Positions 33,820-44,694 of a stretch of 64,000 bases of DNA are shown piece by piece (within the stretch, counting starts at the first letter, position 1; every line of letters begins with the position of its first letter). Source of the DNA: Ashinkailepas kermadecensis. Taxonomy: Eukaryota > Arthropoda > Thecostraca > Neolepadidae. The notes beneath the pieces are model-generated. The model worked only from the letters and a program-made list of their open reading frames with translations. It did not search any database and was not told the DNA's origin. Position numbers and translations under genes: made by a program. The stretch spans positions 695,001 to 759,000 of the forward strand of contig JAOTOM010005051.1 of the NCBI GenBank assembly GCA_034440615.1. The letters are read 5' to 3'.

Positions 33820-35990
33820 GGTGGTCCTTATTTTTATTTTTCGAAAAGTTTAATGTCTCACCCTGCGGAATTGTTCCATTTGGTCTAATACCTACGAATG
33901 CCGAATTTGGTGAGCATAGCTCAATTATTTCTGGTGCCGCAATGCCTCCGAATTTTTACATAGTACCTACCTAAGGCCATATCTAGGTCCCCCTCACATG
34001 AAGTGAGTATTGTCCCCTCTTTGTTCATGGGTGCCTATCTCCCACTCATTGTTGCCTAGTTCTTAATAGGTAGGCCGCCAACAACGGTTTTCTTTTTGGA
34101 ATCCGGGAATGTCCGGCGGTGGGCTTCGACGGGCTGAAAGAGGAAATGGCGTTGCTCTTCGTCGCGACAGGTGGGGAAGGTATTCTTGCATGAGGGCTAC
34201 TCCTCTCTCGGCGAAGTCGTTGGTGACCCTCAATTCAGCGACAGTTGACTTGGCCTTCTGGAAGTCTTCTCGGCCATTCCATGTCTGAGGGTCGGCGTCC
34301 AGGAAACCGTCGTTGGTTCCGAGCGCTGACACAGTGTGGCGGGTGGTGCTCGTGACGAAGTCCCAGAGATGTTTTTGCTTGATGGTATTGGGACTGGAAG
34401 CAGAGTCTGGAACCTGGCAGTGTCGATGGCGCCCCATTTTTCCTTGAAACGCTTGAACAGTTGGATGTCGGGTCCAGACATAACAAGGGAGGTGCAGAGG
34501 CCGAAGACCTTTTTAACCACGAGCTCCAGGATGTGATGGCGGCAGGCGAAGTGCAGGAGATGCTTGTCCAACTTCTGCTGAAGAAGAAGACAAGCCCCTG
34601 ACAGTTGTCCAGTGTTGGAGACCGTGGTGTCAAAAGCCATTCCAACAACACGGTCGGCGAGTCCCCAGTCCTGAAGTGCGGCGAATACGGCATCCGCTTT
34701 GGCTGCTCCCGTGCTAGTTGGGAGCTTGGAGAGCATTCAGGAGCTTCGACACTCCTTCGCTGGACACCAAAATTAGAAATCGCTCTGCCAGTTCCTGCCC
34801 AGGTCCATCAGCGACCATCTTCCCGTCCCAGTGGACGGTCAGGACAACACCCTCGGGCAGGGAGGCGCGAGAGGTCGAGGCGGCGATAGCTCTGGCTTCA
34901 ATACGGGCTCTCCTGATGCTCTGTCGGTTCAGTGCCATCTCAGCTGGGTCTTGGTCGTAGGCTGAAGCAGCAGCAGCCAAGATATGCACCGCCGCCCGGT
35001 CCGTAGTCTTGGTTCGATCAAGGGCACCACAGAGCAGTAGTGATGGCTGAGACCCGGCCGCGAGCTCGCTTGGCAGGATATTCCTCCAGAACAGCTGATG
35101 ACGGCCCAGGTTGGTCTTCAGCACCATCATCATCGTCCGAGAGTTCCGCCGTGGCTTCTCTTGCAGCTTCCTTCCTTCTACGCTCCTTGTCTCGGCGGGC
35201 CACTTCCGCCTTGTCCCTCTTCGCCTTCCTCTCCTCCTGCTTCACCAACTTTTTGTCCATCCCCAACATGCTCCCGGGGCGGCCGGCCTCTCGTTGACGC
35301 TGCAAGAATTCCACATCCTCCTTGTTCTTCATAAAAGACAAGGCCTCGGCGTGAGCAATGTCGAAGAGGAAGGACAGTTTGACTGTGAAATCTTCCCTCT
35401 TCTTCAGCTCGGTCGCAGACTGTCGGCTCTTGCCCTTGCCCAGCTGCCTCCATTTCTCGTAGAGCTGCTCAATCTTCTCCACGCGGTGCTGAGGTTCAAC
35501 GACGGGGATCTGAGCTCGGGCCAGAATGCCGCAACTTCTTTGTCGAGATGAAGAGCAGCGCCGCGAAGAGTGGCCTTGTCGAGGCGGAGGAGGTGAAAGA
35601 GCCGCTGCAAGACTTCCTTGCTCGACGGCTGCTTCCCACCAGTCAGTTCAGTGAGGGGTTGCCCCACCAACCATACTTCGGTGTCTTTTCGGGTCGTTCG
35701 CTTCTTCGGCTTCTCCATGTCTGAAAGCAAAGTTACAGCAGTGAGGAAACACGTGTGTTCATCGTCAGAGCAGACACTGCACTGATTCGTGAAGCGAAAG
35801 TGTCTTTCGTATAAGCCGACTCAATGACGTCATAAGGGGCAACTTCGGTGCCTTGCGGCACCAGAAGTTGTTGAGCTAGGGTAACCAAATTTTAGTGCGA
35901 TTATGTTTGATCACAATGGAATAACTTTGTGAGGTGAGACATTAGAAATTCCAACTTTGATTTTTACTCATACAGATAAGGACCACCCTA
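33817..35990 (-). mobile_element. hAT-like DNA transposon, 2,174 bp, defective
   Basis: Perfect 15-bp terminal inverted repeats read TAGGGTGGTCCTTAT from each end (33817-33831; complement at 35976-35990). A second pair, TAATGTCTCACC, lies subterminally (33851-33862; complement 35933-35944). The outer TAGGG fits the YARNG start typical of hAT ends, and 8-bp ATATATAT flanks both sides as an 8-bp target duplication would. The target is a TA repeat, so 2-, 4- or 6-bp duplications cannot be excluded. The interior is one minus-strand transposase pseudogene. Confidence 0.8.
34063..35730 (-). pseudogene. Transposase-like gene of the hAT-like element, several frameshifts
   Basis: The coding sense runs from about 35730 (ATG candidates at 35730 and 35718) down to 34063 and needs at least four frame changes, near 35500, 35070-35130, 34720-34740 and 34280-34430. 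The N-terminal part is basic (MEKPKKRTTRK) with a probable short DNA-binding or coiled region. The middle, 35050-35400, is a Lys/Glu/Arg-rich coiled-coil-like stretch ending in an acidic ELSDDDDGAE run. The C-terminal half resembles an RNase H-fold catalytic core: VVGMAFDTT with a candidate first Asp near 34640, then LLHFACRHHILELV, then TNDFAERGVAL near 34185-34220. This architecture recalls a transposase-derived protein group scattered in invertebrate genomes, and the family assignment to hAT is tentative. Overlapping plus-strand frames are shadows. Confidence 0.75.
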
Positions 35991-36671
35991 ATATATATAT
36001 ATATATATATGTATGCATATAATGCATATATTTGTGTGTGTATGTGAGTGTGTCTGCTATGTATACATCTACATCCAAACATCTTAACCGCGTCCAGTAG
36101 AAAGACTGAGTGAGCACCGCATGTGACATGGCGTCAGTGTCTGAGGTCGGTCAAGGTAAATGCAGCGAGTTCCTCAGCACACGGACCTGCTGGCCTTCCA
36201 TGTATTCGGACGTATTGCTCTCTGGCATGCACCAATAAGCCAGTTTGGTTTTAGCAAGGCAATCAAATAACGAAGGCTAAGACAGTAGATATGTAAGGTG
36301 ATGTTCGCCGATTTCGAATTCTGCAGTTGGTGACTATAAAATGTGTTCTTTGTCTGAATAGCAAAACGCGCGCAACCGTCGGGAGGCCATCACGATAAGG
36401 CGCTGAGTGCACTGATCTAGCTGCACTTACTTTGCACCATGTGGCACTTCAAGGGGTCCAGTTATTTGCTCAAGATGCAGCAAGTGTAACTGCATGACAG
36501 CTATGGTGTGCTGCCATTTCAGACAACACAAAATTCATCCAGCAAAAGCACAAGATAAAACATTTCTTATTCCGTGTACACATTTAAATATAACTAAACG
36601 TCATTATGGTATCCGGGAAAGGACTAGCCACCGACAACAGACGCCAGGAACGTTAGTTTCTTGGATCATCA
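35991..36671. other. Remainder of TA tract and spacer
   Basis: (TA)n continues to about 36010 and grades into TG-rich words; the rest shows no gene. Confidence 0.5.
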
Positions 36672-36687
36672 CGAGCATGTCGGTGAA

Positions 36688-36803
36688 CGGTCTTGTCATG
36701 CATTACGAGCGAGGACGAATCTGCAGCGAGTATGCTCCCGTGCATATCCAACAAGAGGTCAGCTGAGCGGTCCGGCCTGGTCCGACCACCACGCTATTGG
36801 AAC
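36688..36803 (+). repeat. Dispersed repeat family, copy 1
   Basis: Aligns with 40271-40372. Shared words, in order: TTACGAGCGAGGRCGAA, GCAGAGC-like, TCCCGTGYA, AACAARAG-like, GTCRSCTGAGCGG, CCGRCC, GGTCYGAC and GGAACC. Length ~105 bp. No tRNA-like promoter boxes are evident, so it may be a SINE tail, a LINE 3' end or a MITE end. Confidence 0.65.
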
Positions 36804-36805
36804 CT

Positions 36806-37036
36806 TAGCTTTATATGAAGCCTTAGCTTTTTATGAAGCCTTAGCTTGTTATGAAGTCATAGTCGTTTGGGTCTATTTGTGGCTTAACTTGTTTGAAGCC
36901 TAACTTGTATGAATGGCCTTATTAATGAAGCCTTAGCTTTTTATGAAGCCTTAGCTTGTTATGAAGTCATAGCTCGTTATGGAGTCTTAACTTATTATGA
37001 AGCCTTAACTTGTTATGAAGCCTTAACTTGCTATGA
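36806..37036. repeat. 18-bp tandem repeat (TTATGAAGCCTTAGCTTK), about 12 copies
   Basis: Two runs of 18-bp units flank a diverged middle at about 36855-36915. Later copies shift from TTAGCTT to TTAACTT. It begins immediately after the dispersed repeat. Confidence 0.9.
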
Positions 37037-37539
37037 AGGTGGCCCAGTTTTCAAATGATAATTATGTCACTCAAAATTAGACGTGGTCTAAGGTTACGTG
37101 GCCACGTCATCATGAGACGTGACCTGAACGCCGCCGCGAGACCGGGCGACTGCGTGTCTAGCGTCAGTCCGATAGTATGCCTCACTGAACGGTTGCATAC
37201 GATAGTAACTGAACGGGAGACCTGAGAAGCAAAACGGTCCGTGGCACAGATTGGCACCTATGCTAATTTTATATTTGGCACGGCGCAGTCTGCACGAGCC
37301 GACAAGAAGCCGCAATCGCCTTTGGTTCGCAAATTCTTGCCACAGTAAGGCGACGGCATGGTGTCCGACCCTGTGCCTGCAGCAGGGGAGCCCGCCTCTT
37401 GGCCTCGCTCGTCCAGCGGTTTCAACTGCCGTAACTGCGCCCTATGCCGATGACAAACATCACTAGAGGCTCGCGCCGGCAGTCGCAGAGCAAGCGGCAG
37501 GAGCCGGACCTATGAGGCCAACAGAGCCTGGACACGCAG
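37037..37539. other. Spacer
   Basis: No gene recognised. Confidence 0.45.
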
Positions 37540-37770
37540 ACTTCGGCATCATCAGAAGCCGAGACCATCAGACACCTGGATCACAACGCCCCGGCACTAT
37601 GGGAGGTTGATACCAGTACACTTAGGCCAACAGACTCCGTCAACATCGAAGACCGAGATCCTCAGAAGCCTGGGCCAGTAGGCGCCGGCACTATCAGAGG
37701 CCGAGACCGTCAGACTGGACTGCTATTGGTCGACACCGGAAGACGCCGGCATAGACGAAGGTGCTATAAC
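37540..37770. repeat. Decayed upstream part of the 18-bp GC-rich array
   Basis: Degenerate words such as CCGAGACCATCAGACAC, CGGCACTATCAGAGGCCGAG and CCGAGACTGTCGCAGG approach the downstream consensus progressively, with a period of 18-20 bp. Confidence 0.6.
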
Positions 37771-38065
37771 TGCCGAGACTGTCGCAGGTCGCGGGACTGT
37801 CGCAGGTCGCGGGACTGTCGCAGGTCGACACTGTCACAAGTCGGGACTGTCGCAGGTCGCGGGACTGTCGCAGGTCGCGGGACTGTCGCAGGTCGCGGGA
37901 CTGTCGCAGGTCGCGGGACTGTCGCAGGTCGCGGGACTGTCGCAGGCCGCGGGACTGTCGCAGGTCGCGGGACTGTCGCAAGTCGGGACTGTCGCAGGTC
38001 GGCACTGTCGCAGGTCGGGACTATCGCAGATCGGCACTGTCGCAGGCCACGGGACCGTCTGAGGC
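37771..38065. repeat. 18-bp tandem repeat (GACTGTCGCAGGTCGCGG), about 16 copies
   Basis: Mostly exact 18-bp units. At both ends units of 15-16 bp lack part of the CGCGG segment (for example CGGGACTGTCGCAGGT followed directly by CGGCACTG). The unit is a multiple of three, so six-residue periodic frames are open on both strands. Confidence 0.95.
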
Positions 38066-38351
38066 CGGCACCACCGGACGTCCGGCGCCGACGTCGGCGG
38101 CTGACGCGGCCAGCAGCCGAACGCCGCCCAATTGTTGATGCAGACACACGACACTCCTGAGATACGGCCGCGGTCGCCGCGGTCGGCCGCCGGTGGATAA
38201 TTGAGCAGGCGGCGTGCCGCCGACGCCGCCAAGCACCGCTCTCTTACCGGCGATTGTTTGTTTCGCCAATGCACGTGATCTGCGTACGCTCCGGCTGAAA
38301 TGTGATCAGGTAATGCTGGCCGAGGCGAGTCGCAGCCGAGGGCTCACCGTG

Positions 38352-38520
38352 CAACCGGGTCGCACAGCGGATGGGCGATACACTGCACAGCTACAACCGG
38401 GTCGCACAGCGGATGCGCGATACACAGCACAGCTACAACCGGGTCGCACAGCGGATGGGCGATACACAGCACAGCTACAACCGGGTCGCACAGCGGATGC
38501 GCGATACACAGCACAGCTCG
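38352..38520. repeat. 42-bp tandem repeat arranged as two 84-bp dimers
   Basis: Four copies; the base after CGGATG alternates G, C, G, C, so the array is a duplicated dimer. Shared core: CACAGCTACAACCGGGTCGC. 14-codon open frames follow. Confidence 0.93.
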
Positions 38521-39410
38521 TCTTGGCGGCCGACAGAGATGTCGTTGACAACTGAGAGATGTTGACAACTGAGACAATCTGTCGGTCGCTGACGCACGGT
38601 GAGGGGACGTGAGCAGGCACACCCCTGGCGATTATCGACACGTGATGGTGCAACGCACATCCGGGTGACCGGTAAATGGCACGCGCCCACCCATGTTGGT
38701 GACGACGGTAGGGCGTGCCAGCCGCGTGGGATCGAACGCACAACGGGCGCCGGCCGCCTGCCGCTCTGGGGAGCGCCGCCAAACTTTCTCGGCGCATAAC
38801 TTGGGCCAGACGCGACTAATGAACAACATCAAACAATTGTGCCGGCAGCCAAATGAGCGAATGTCTGCGGAAATGCTTGAAATGACCCAGTTCGACCTGT
38901 GTGCCGAAGGCGCCAAGCGTAACCATTGTCCATAACTAAATGTCACTGTTGGAGGCATGGTTTGCGAGTGCCTTTGATAAGTTGCCGACTATGGGAAATT
39001 ACATCTCTAATTATTGCAATGTTGGCATAGCCATACAAGGCCGCGCATCGACCAGTCCTGTACGTGTATATCATAGTATACAAACTCAACCGAGCATAGT
39101 TGGTGCTAACTTGCCACTAGAGGATAATGCTAGTTAGCAACAAACAAATAGCATGACAATCAACTAACAATACATTGATATTAACGTTCTCAGTGTGCCC
39201 AGATGTAAGTAACGGAAGATTACGTGCTGTTAATATCCAGACATTGGACGGTTTCTGCACATGCCGAACTGATCTTACTTTCTGGTGATAAATTACCAGT
39301 TCAACCACTTCATCCAACTTGGTGTGATCAATATTTTTCACAACACAGGTATGGATTATATTAAACGCCTCTAGATGCTCTTGAGAACACAAACAAAGTA
39401 ACAATATGGG
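38521..39410. other. Spacer
   Basis: No supported gene. A small duplication of GATGTTGACAACTGAGA-like words occurs at 38540-38575. Confidence 0.45.
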
Positions 39411-39447
39411 TGCTTTGAACATCAATCTGATTGTGATGTTCAAAGCA
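39411..39447. other. Perfect 14-bp inverted repeat with 9-base loop
   Basis: TGCTTTGAACATCA is followed after nine bases by its exact complement. It could form a stable hairpin or be a residual transposon end. No U-tract or gene end is attached, so a terminator role is not indicated. Confidence 0.8.
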
Positions 39448-39485
39448 CATGTTCCATTCACACTCTGGTAATAAGAAAAGTAACA

Positions 39486-39890
39486 TTTGAACTTAATAAA
39501 TTTATGAAGTTATTAAATTTATGAAGGCATTAAATTTATGATTTTTTAATGTATAAACTTCTTGGATTTATGAGCATATTGATTTTATGAACTTCTTTCA
39601 TTTATGAACCTCTTGGATTGATGAACTGCTTGCATTTATGAACTGCTTGAATTTATGAACTTGTTGAATTCATGAACTGCTTGAATTTATGAACTTGTTG
39701 AATTCATGAACTTCTTGAAATTATGAACTTCTTGAATTTATGAACTTCTTGATTTTATGAACTTCTTGAATTTATGAACTTCTTGAGTTTATGAACCTCT
39801 TGAGTTTATGAACCTCTTGAATTTATGAACTTCTAGAATTTATGAACTTCTTGAATTTCGGAAATTTTTTGAATTGATGAACTTATTGAA
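39486..39890. repeat. 18-bp AT-rich tandem repeat (TTTATGAACTTCTTGAAT), about 22 copies
   Basis: Strong 18-bp periodicity in the centre, decaying at both ends where TTTATGAAGTTATTAAA and TTTATGATTTTTTAATG variants appear. The TTATGAA core resembles the 18-bp unit at 36.8-37.0 kb. Confidence 0.92.
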
Positions 39891-40270
39891 TACATTAATT
39901 TATATTATTCATGCACATTTTGACTTAAATTAACGCCAGTTACCTCAGAAATTTAATGTACGCATTTCCAACCATACACGTCAGTTAATTTTATTTCGGT
40001 TACATTGACACACGATGTGAAATACAATAAATTGCTTTCTATACTCTGAAATCGACTATGCGTCACGAAGGAAAATCAAACGAAAGCATCATATTCAGAA
40101 ATACAATGTTGGGAAACATGAACGAACCAAACGTAAAATCATTCATTGTGGTGACTTGCCTTCATGAATCTAGATACTGATTTTTTCTCTTCCATCTCGC
40201 TTCATATAATGTATGTGTCTTCTTTAAGTTATCATGTTTTACTTGACCATTGGCGTATGCTTCGCTGGTT
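39891..40270. other. AT-rich spacer
   Basis: No feature recognised. Confidence 0.45.
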
Positions 40271-40372
40271 ACGAGCGAGGGCGAAGCCAGAGCAATTCCA
40301 TTCCCGTGTACATGGTACAAAAGTTCGCCTGAGCGGCCCGACCCGGTCTGACTGCCCGCTTCGGGAACCCTA
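40271..40372 (+). repeat. Dispersed repeat family, copy 2
   Basis: Second copy of the ~105-bp sequence at 36688-36803, same orientation, about 75-80 percent similar by eye, ending in CGGGAACCCT. Confidence 0.65.
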
Positions 40373-41089
40373 CTAACTGTTCGTTCACAACACTTCGCGT
40401 TCTAAGATTTTTGACTGATAGTCAGATGTGCTCTTTGTATTTTTTACCCAATTTTTATAATTTTTTTGTTAATATTACTCATAAAGTGGGGTTAATGGAT
40501 GATAAAATAGGCTCTCAGCATCATTTCCACCTGCAGACCACATTGAACAGCGCTTCACAATGCAATTCCAAATTTTAACTTTCTTGCCCAGAGTCAGATC
40601 TGCTCTTTTGTTTAGTGATCGACCAAATTAATCATAAGAATTCTCGTGAGGTACTTTCAATCTTCGCTAAAAGAAAGTGGTTCTGAGCGGCATTCTCCCG
40701 CGCTGATAGCGTACAATGCACGCCACACCGCTACCGGCGCCTGCCGTCCGTCCAGTATCCAGCTACGGCCGGTTGGCCTTTGTGATGACATGCCACCACG
40801 TACCAGAATATTTCACCTATTATGCATGGCATGTACTTGCCGTAAGTCAGTGGGGGATCTCTGTAAGTTTGACTATCGTGCGTATGTACCTTGGTGAGTC
40901 AGAATCGGTAGTCTTTGGTCTGCACACTGGCCCATTGCATTCCCAGCTTGCTTAGTGCAGCTCACTGATATATCGGCCACAGAGCAGTGTTCCTCGACTC
41001 TTCCATCGGCGCGCTAAATCTCACAATCGTAGCTCACCTTTGACTGACAAATCAATGTCTCCCAGTAGCACGATTTTTAAAATAACGTG
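40373..41089. other. Spacer
   Basis: No gene recognised; two overlapping plus-strand frames at 40646-40955 lack motifs. Confidence 0.45.
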
Positions 41090-41640
41090 TACCAATCCGC
41101 TGCTGTCTTCACCAGCGTGAACCATCCCTGATTGTTCCACCAACGCCTATCAGCTCTCGAACGGTTGCATCAGAGCCTAGCTTCCTGATGGTTCCACATA
41201 TAATAGGCGTTTATGGTCCTTGATGGCTGCATCAAGGTGCCAATCACTCAATAGTTCCACCAGTGTGTACTTTTTGTCAGGCGGTTCCGCAAGTGTGCCG
41301 GTCATTGGACAATTCCATCACCGCACCGGTTCTCAAATATGTCCCACGGTGTGTTCCGGACCTGGGAGGGCTCAGACAGTGTGTAGCGGTCCTCGTAGGG
41401 CTCCGAGGTGTGTGCCGGTCCTCGAAAGGCTCTGACAGTGTGCACCGGTCCTCACAATGTGCATCAGTCCTCTGAGGGTTCTGATACTGGTCCTCGAAGG
41501 GCTCCGAAGTGAGTACCGGTGTTCGAAGGGCTTCGACAGTGTGTACCGATCCTCGGACGGCTCAGAAAGCGTGTACCGGTCCTCGGATAGTTTCGACAGT
41601 GTGTACCGGTCCGCGAAGGCTCCAACAGTGTACACTCGTC
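41090..41640. repeat. Degenerate ~30-bp tandem repeat with an improving gradient
   Basis: From about 41370 units close to 30 bp read as AGTGTGTACCGGTCCTCGRA plus GGGCTCCGAC. Upstream the same period is recognisable only through GGTTCC, GTGTGYAC and CGGTY words. One side is thus younger or better homogenised than the other. Confidence 0.8.
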
Positions 41641-44600
41641 GTGTGATCGTTCTCCGCTCTCAAACGGCTCCACGAACACGTTCTGACAGCCTCGGTCGGA
41701 AGGAGTAACACTTTGGGTTGTTTTACGACACGTGCAGATACGCGTCGTGCGACGACGCAGCAGTCCTCGGCCGGACGTGGCCCGGTCAGCCGAAGGGCCG
41801 GTGCCATGTCCCGGCCGAATAGTGCGCCTGCTCTGACCGGTGCCGTCCATCTCCGGCTGAGCTGCAGCCACATATCACACGGAGCCAGCGCCGGCCGGAC
41901 GGAATTAGAGCGGCCCGCGTGATTGCGCTCCAAACCCAACATGCCTTCGGCTCGGAACTCCCGGCCATCCACCGACGCTCCCTGTGGCCTTTTCGTCCAC
42001 CGACGTCATGGCAAAGGTGGCGTACGCCCTCGGCGGTCGTGCGGTCCGGGCAGTGTGTGTTAATCGGCAACTGTCGGTTGCAGAATTGCAGTGTGCGAAA
42101 TTTCAGATGATAACTCTGTTGCGACGGGAGCTGTTCCGAAGCTCTCCGAGAGCTTAGATGTCTGTGTGGGAAGGATTTCAAATAATGGTTTCCGTCTGCT
42201 TCTGTCATCTCTTTACGCACGAAGTAGCCGACCCAATTTGCATCAGCGTTCACTACGCACTCTGCGAATGTTCAGTAAAGTGGCTACTGGGCTACTGGCT
42301 AAAAATGACGGTAAACATATGCGCACGCGGCATATACTGCGCCGCAATACACACTGTATTGTCGTCAGCACAACGCTCTGGGCCTACCTTGCCACCGCGA
42401 AAGTTTGTGTATTCGGGCTACAGCAATTTGTGGATGTAATTTAGCCGCAGACTCGGCCATTGAAGATCATTAATTACCTGCCTGTGGGGAGTTAATTCGT
42501 TCTCCAGTCCGGGAGAGACTCAATTTCAAATTGGTGGCTTCCACTAAATCTCTCCGGGACCAGCGCAGGTCAGATGAGCTGAAATTCACTTCGTAATTCT
42601 GATCAAAGTCTCATCCTCTTTCACGCCAATGCGGTACGTTTATTTGATTTATGCGTCGCCAAAGGGACAATGGTCGAATTGGTGTCGCGTTTCTACATGT
42701 CAGAGAGATTGGCAATGCAATGCAGGAATTGCATTCTGCCAGTGACGACTCGTCTGCCAGTGACGCATTGAACAACGGTTGCAGAATATCCGCAATTCCA
42801 CGTGCAGTATGCCAGGTGGTAGAATATGGGCTCGTGGCCTGTGCGCTCTAGAACGCTTCAGATTAATCTGACGCGGAATGTTTCCAGCCGCCTTTATCGC
42901 CATATACTGCAAATGCAAGCTTGATCTGAACCGGGAGGTCAAGGTAACACACGACAAAGTGGTGCGCTGTGCCCACAGATTACGACGAATCGTAGCAAAA
43001 CAGTTACTGTTAATATTTTGCTATTTCATTTGAAGTAGTGTCCGACATAAAAGGCACTTAGCCCAGATCTGTCCAACACAAGCCTAACAAGGCAACGTTC
43101 AAGTACTTCAAGTCAATCCAAGTGCATGCCGTAGAATCGGCAGTGTCTGGGAAATCAAACCCTACCAAGCGTGAATGGACTGTGAATGACTTGAACCATA
43201 TCATAACAGCATGCTGATGTATAGTAAATATTACATACGATGAGCTTGTGGCGCAGACAGAACACCGGAAACAGCTCCATACTGACCGAAATTGAGCAAT
43301 TAATCCCATTGTTCACTACTGACATCGAAAAAGGTTTCAACCCATTTCTGCAATTATGCCGGGGATATTCGACCCGTCATTAACTATCCTAGTAAGTCAG
43401 AGATAAATGTGCGTGCTGACGCATGTTTTCTCCCCGCTACCCCAAAAGGCGAATGGTTCATAGGGGCGAGCCTTTATCTATACTTGCTAGAATTTTGTTT
43501 AATATAAGGTTGCTATTCTAAAAAAGAAGATATTGTCATTGAGTGGAGTAGCCATTTTACGCGGCTATTTTGCACGGTCATATGTCCCTGATATAGTTAT
43601 CTGCTGGGTATCAACATTTTAAGCTAGACATGGCATTTTCAAATTTTCATTCTCATACTTCGCGTACACCAACTGAACCCAACCTGGTGTTGTTTTGCTT
43701 CGCAACACGAGATTGACGAAAATAGTAGAAGATGCATTGTAGCATTGCTACTCCACGTGTGCACATTGTTACACCACAAATATATGCTGTGTTCTAGGAC
43801 TTATAATAGTAACGATCAAGGTCTAGGAATGCACAGTCGCCTCCACCATGAAGCATTCTGTGTTGATGTCCCCCTAAACTGGGCTTTGCACTGCTTGCCA
43901 ACAGGTGGTGAGGTGAATGTCCAGGACGAGACCGCGTTCGAAAGCGGACAAGCAGGCAGCGCTGCTACCTTGCAGCCAGAGGGTAGTGCATAGCTTGACT
44001 GAAGCTAGCTGAAACGTCTTGCGCCTGTGAACACGGAGATGCTCAAGCACCGAATAATGACAACAACCATTGAGGGGTGTACGACCATTGCTATGTAACC
44101 ATTGGCATACGATGTACGTAGCCGTTGGCGGACGGGCAAATGCCCCTCAGCCAATATGCGTTGTATATTGACTGCAGGGAAATACTACGAAAGACCACGT
44201 ATATAATACACGCTTCACGATATCGCTCATGCTATTGTTAAGCAGACTGCACTGAATTCAAAACCTATTAATTAATTACTCATATCGCACCAATCCAAGC
44301 ATACTCCCCTGGCATCGTGGTGCAAGGGCACATAGTAGTTTCGAACTCTATGATTGGACTCGAACATGTTCTACCTGAGTGCACAGGTTAACTCTCTGCA
44401 TTAGACCCACCATGCGTCAGCTCCAGCAGCCTACGACTCAGTGTCCAACATGTAGTCAATGGACAATCTATATCAACGATCTATATATAACAGCATGGGC
44501 GCAGGCAGTCCAGGGGCCCATCGAGCGTCACGACCCAGACTGTCAGTAAACTACTGTTCCAGTTAGCGATCTGTGAACCGCCGGCGACTGGCCACTGGTG

Positions 44601-44694
44601 GAGCCGATGCGCCCGCCACATTGTTCGGCACCGCACGCAACACGTGCACCCAGGTGTGCCATACGATCGGTGCAGACCGGCCGATCGCGAGATT
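41641..44694. other. Long spacer with one CpG-rich patch
   Basis: 41,740-41,930 is CpG-rich. The rest is ordinary sequence without recognised genes. A tRNA-like B-box word on the minus strand near 44,355 does not fold into a tRNA. Confidence 0.45.

Noticed and set aside
44330..44425. tRNA-like sequence on the minus strand with B-box word GTTCGAGTCC
   Set aside because: The 5-base segments flanking the T loop do not pair and the anticodon loop would have 6 or 8 bases; at most a relic.
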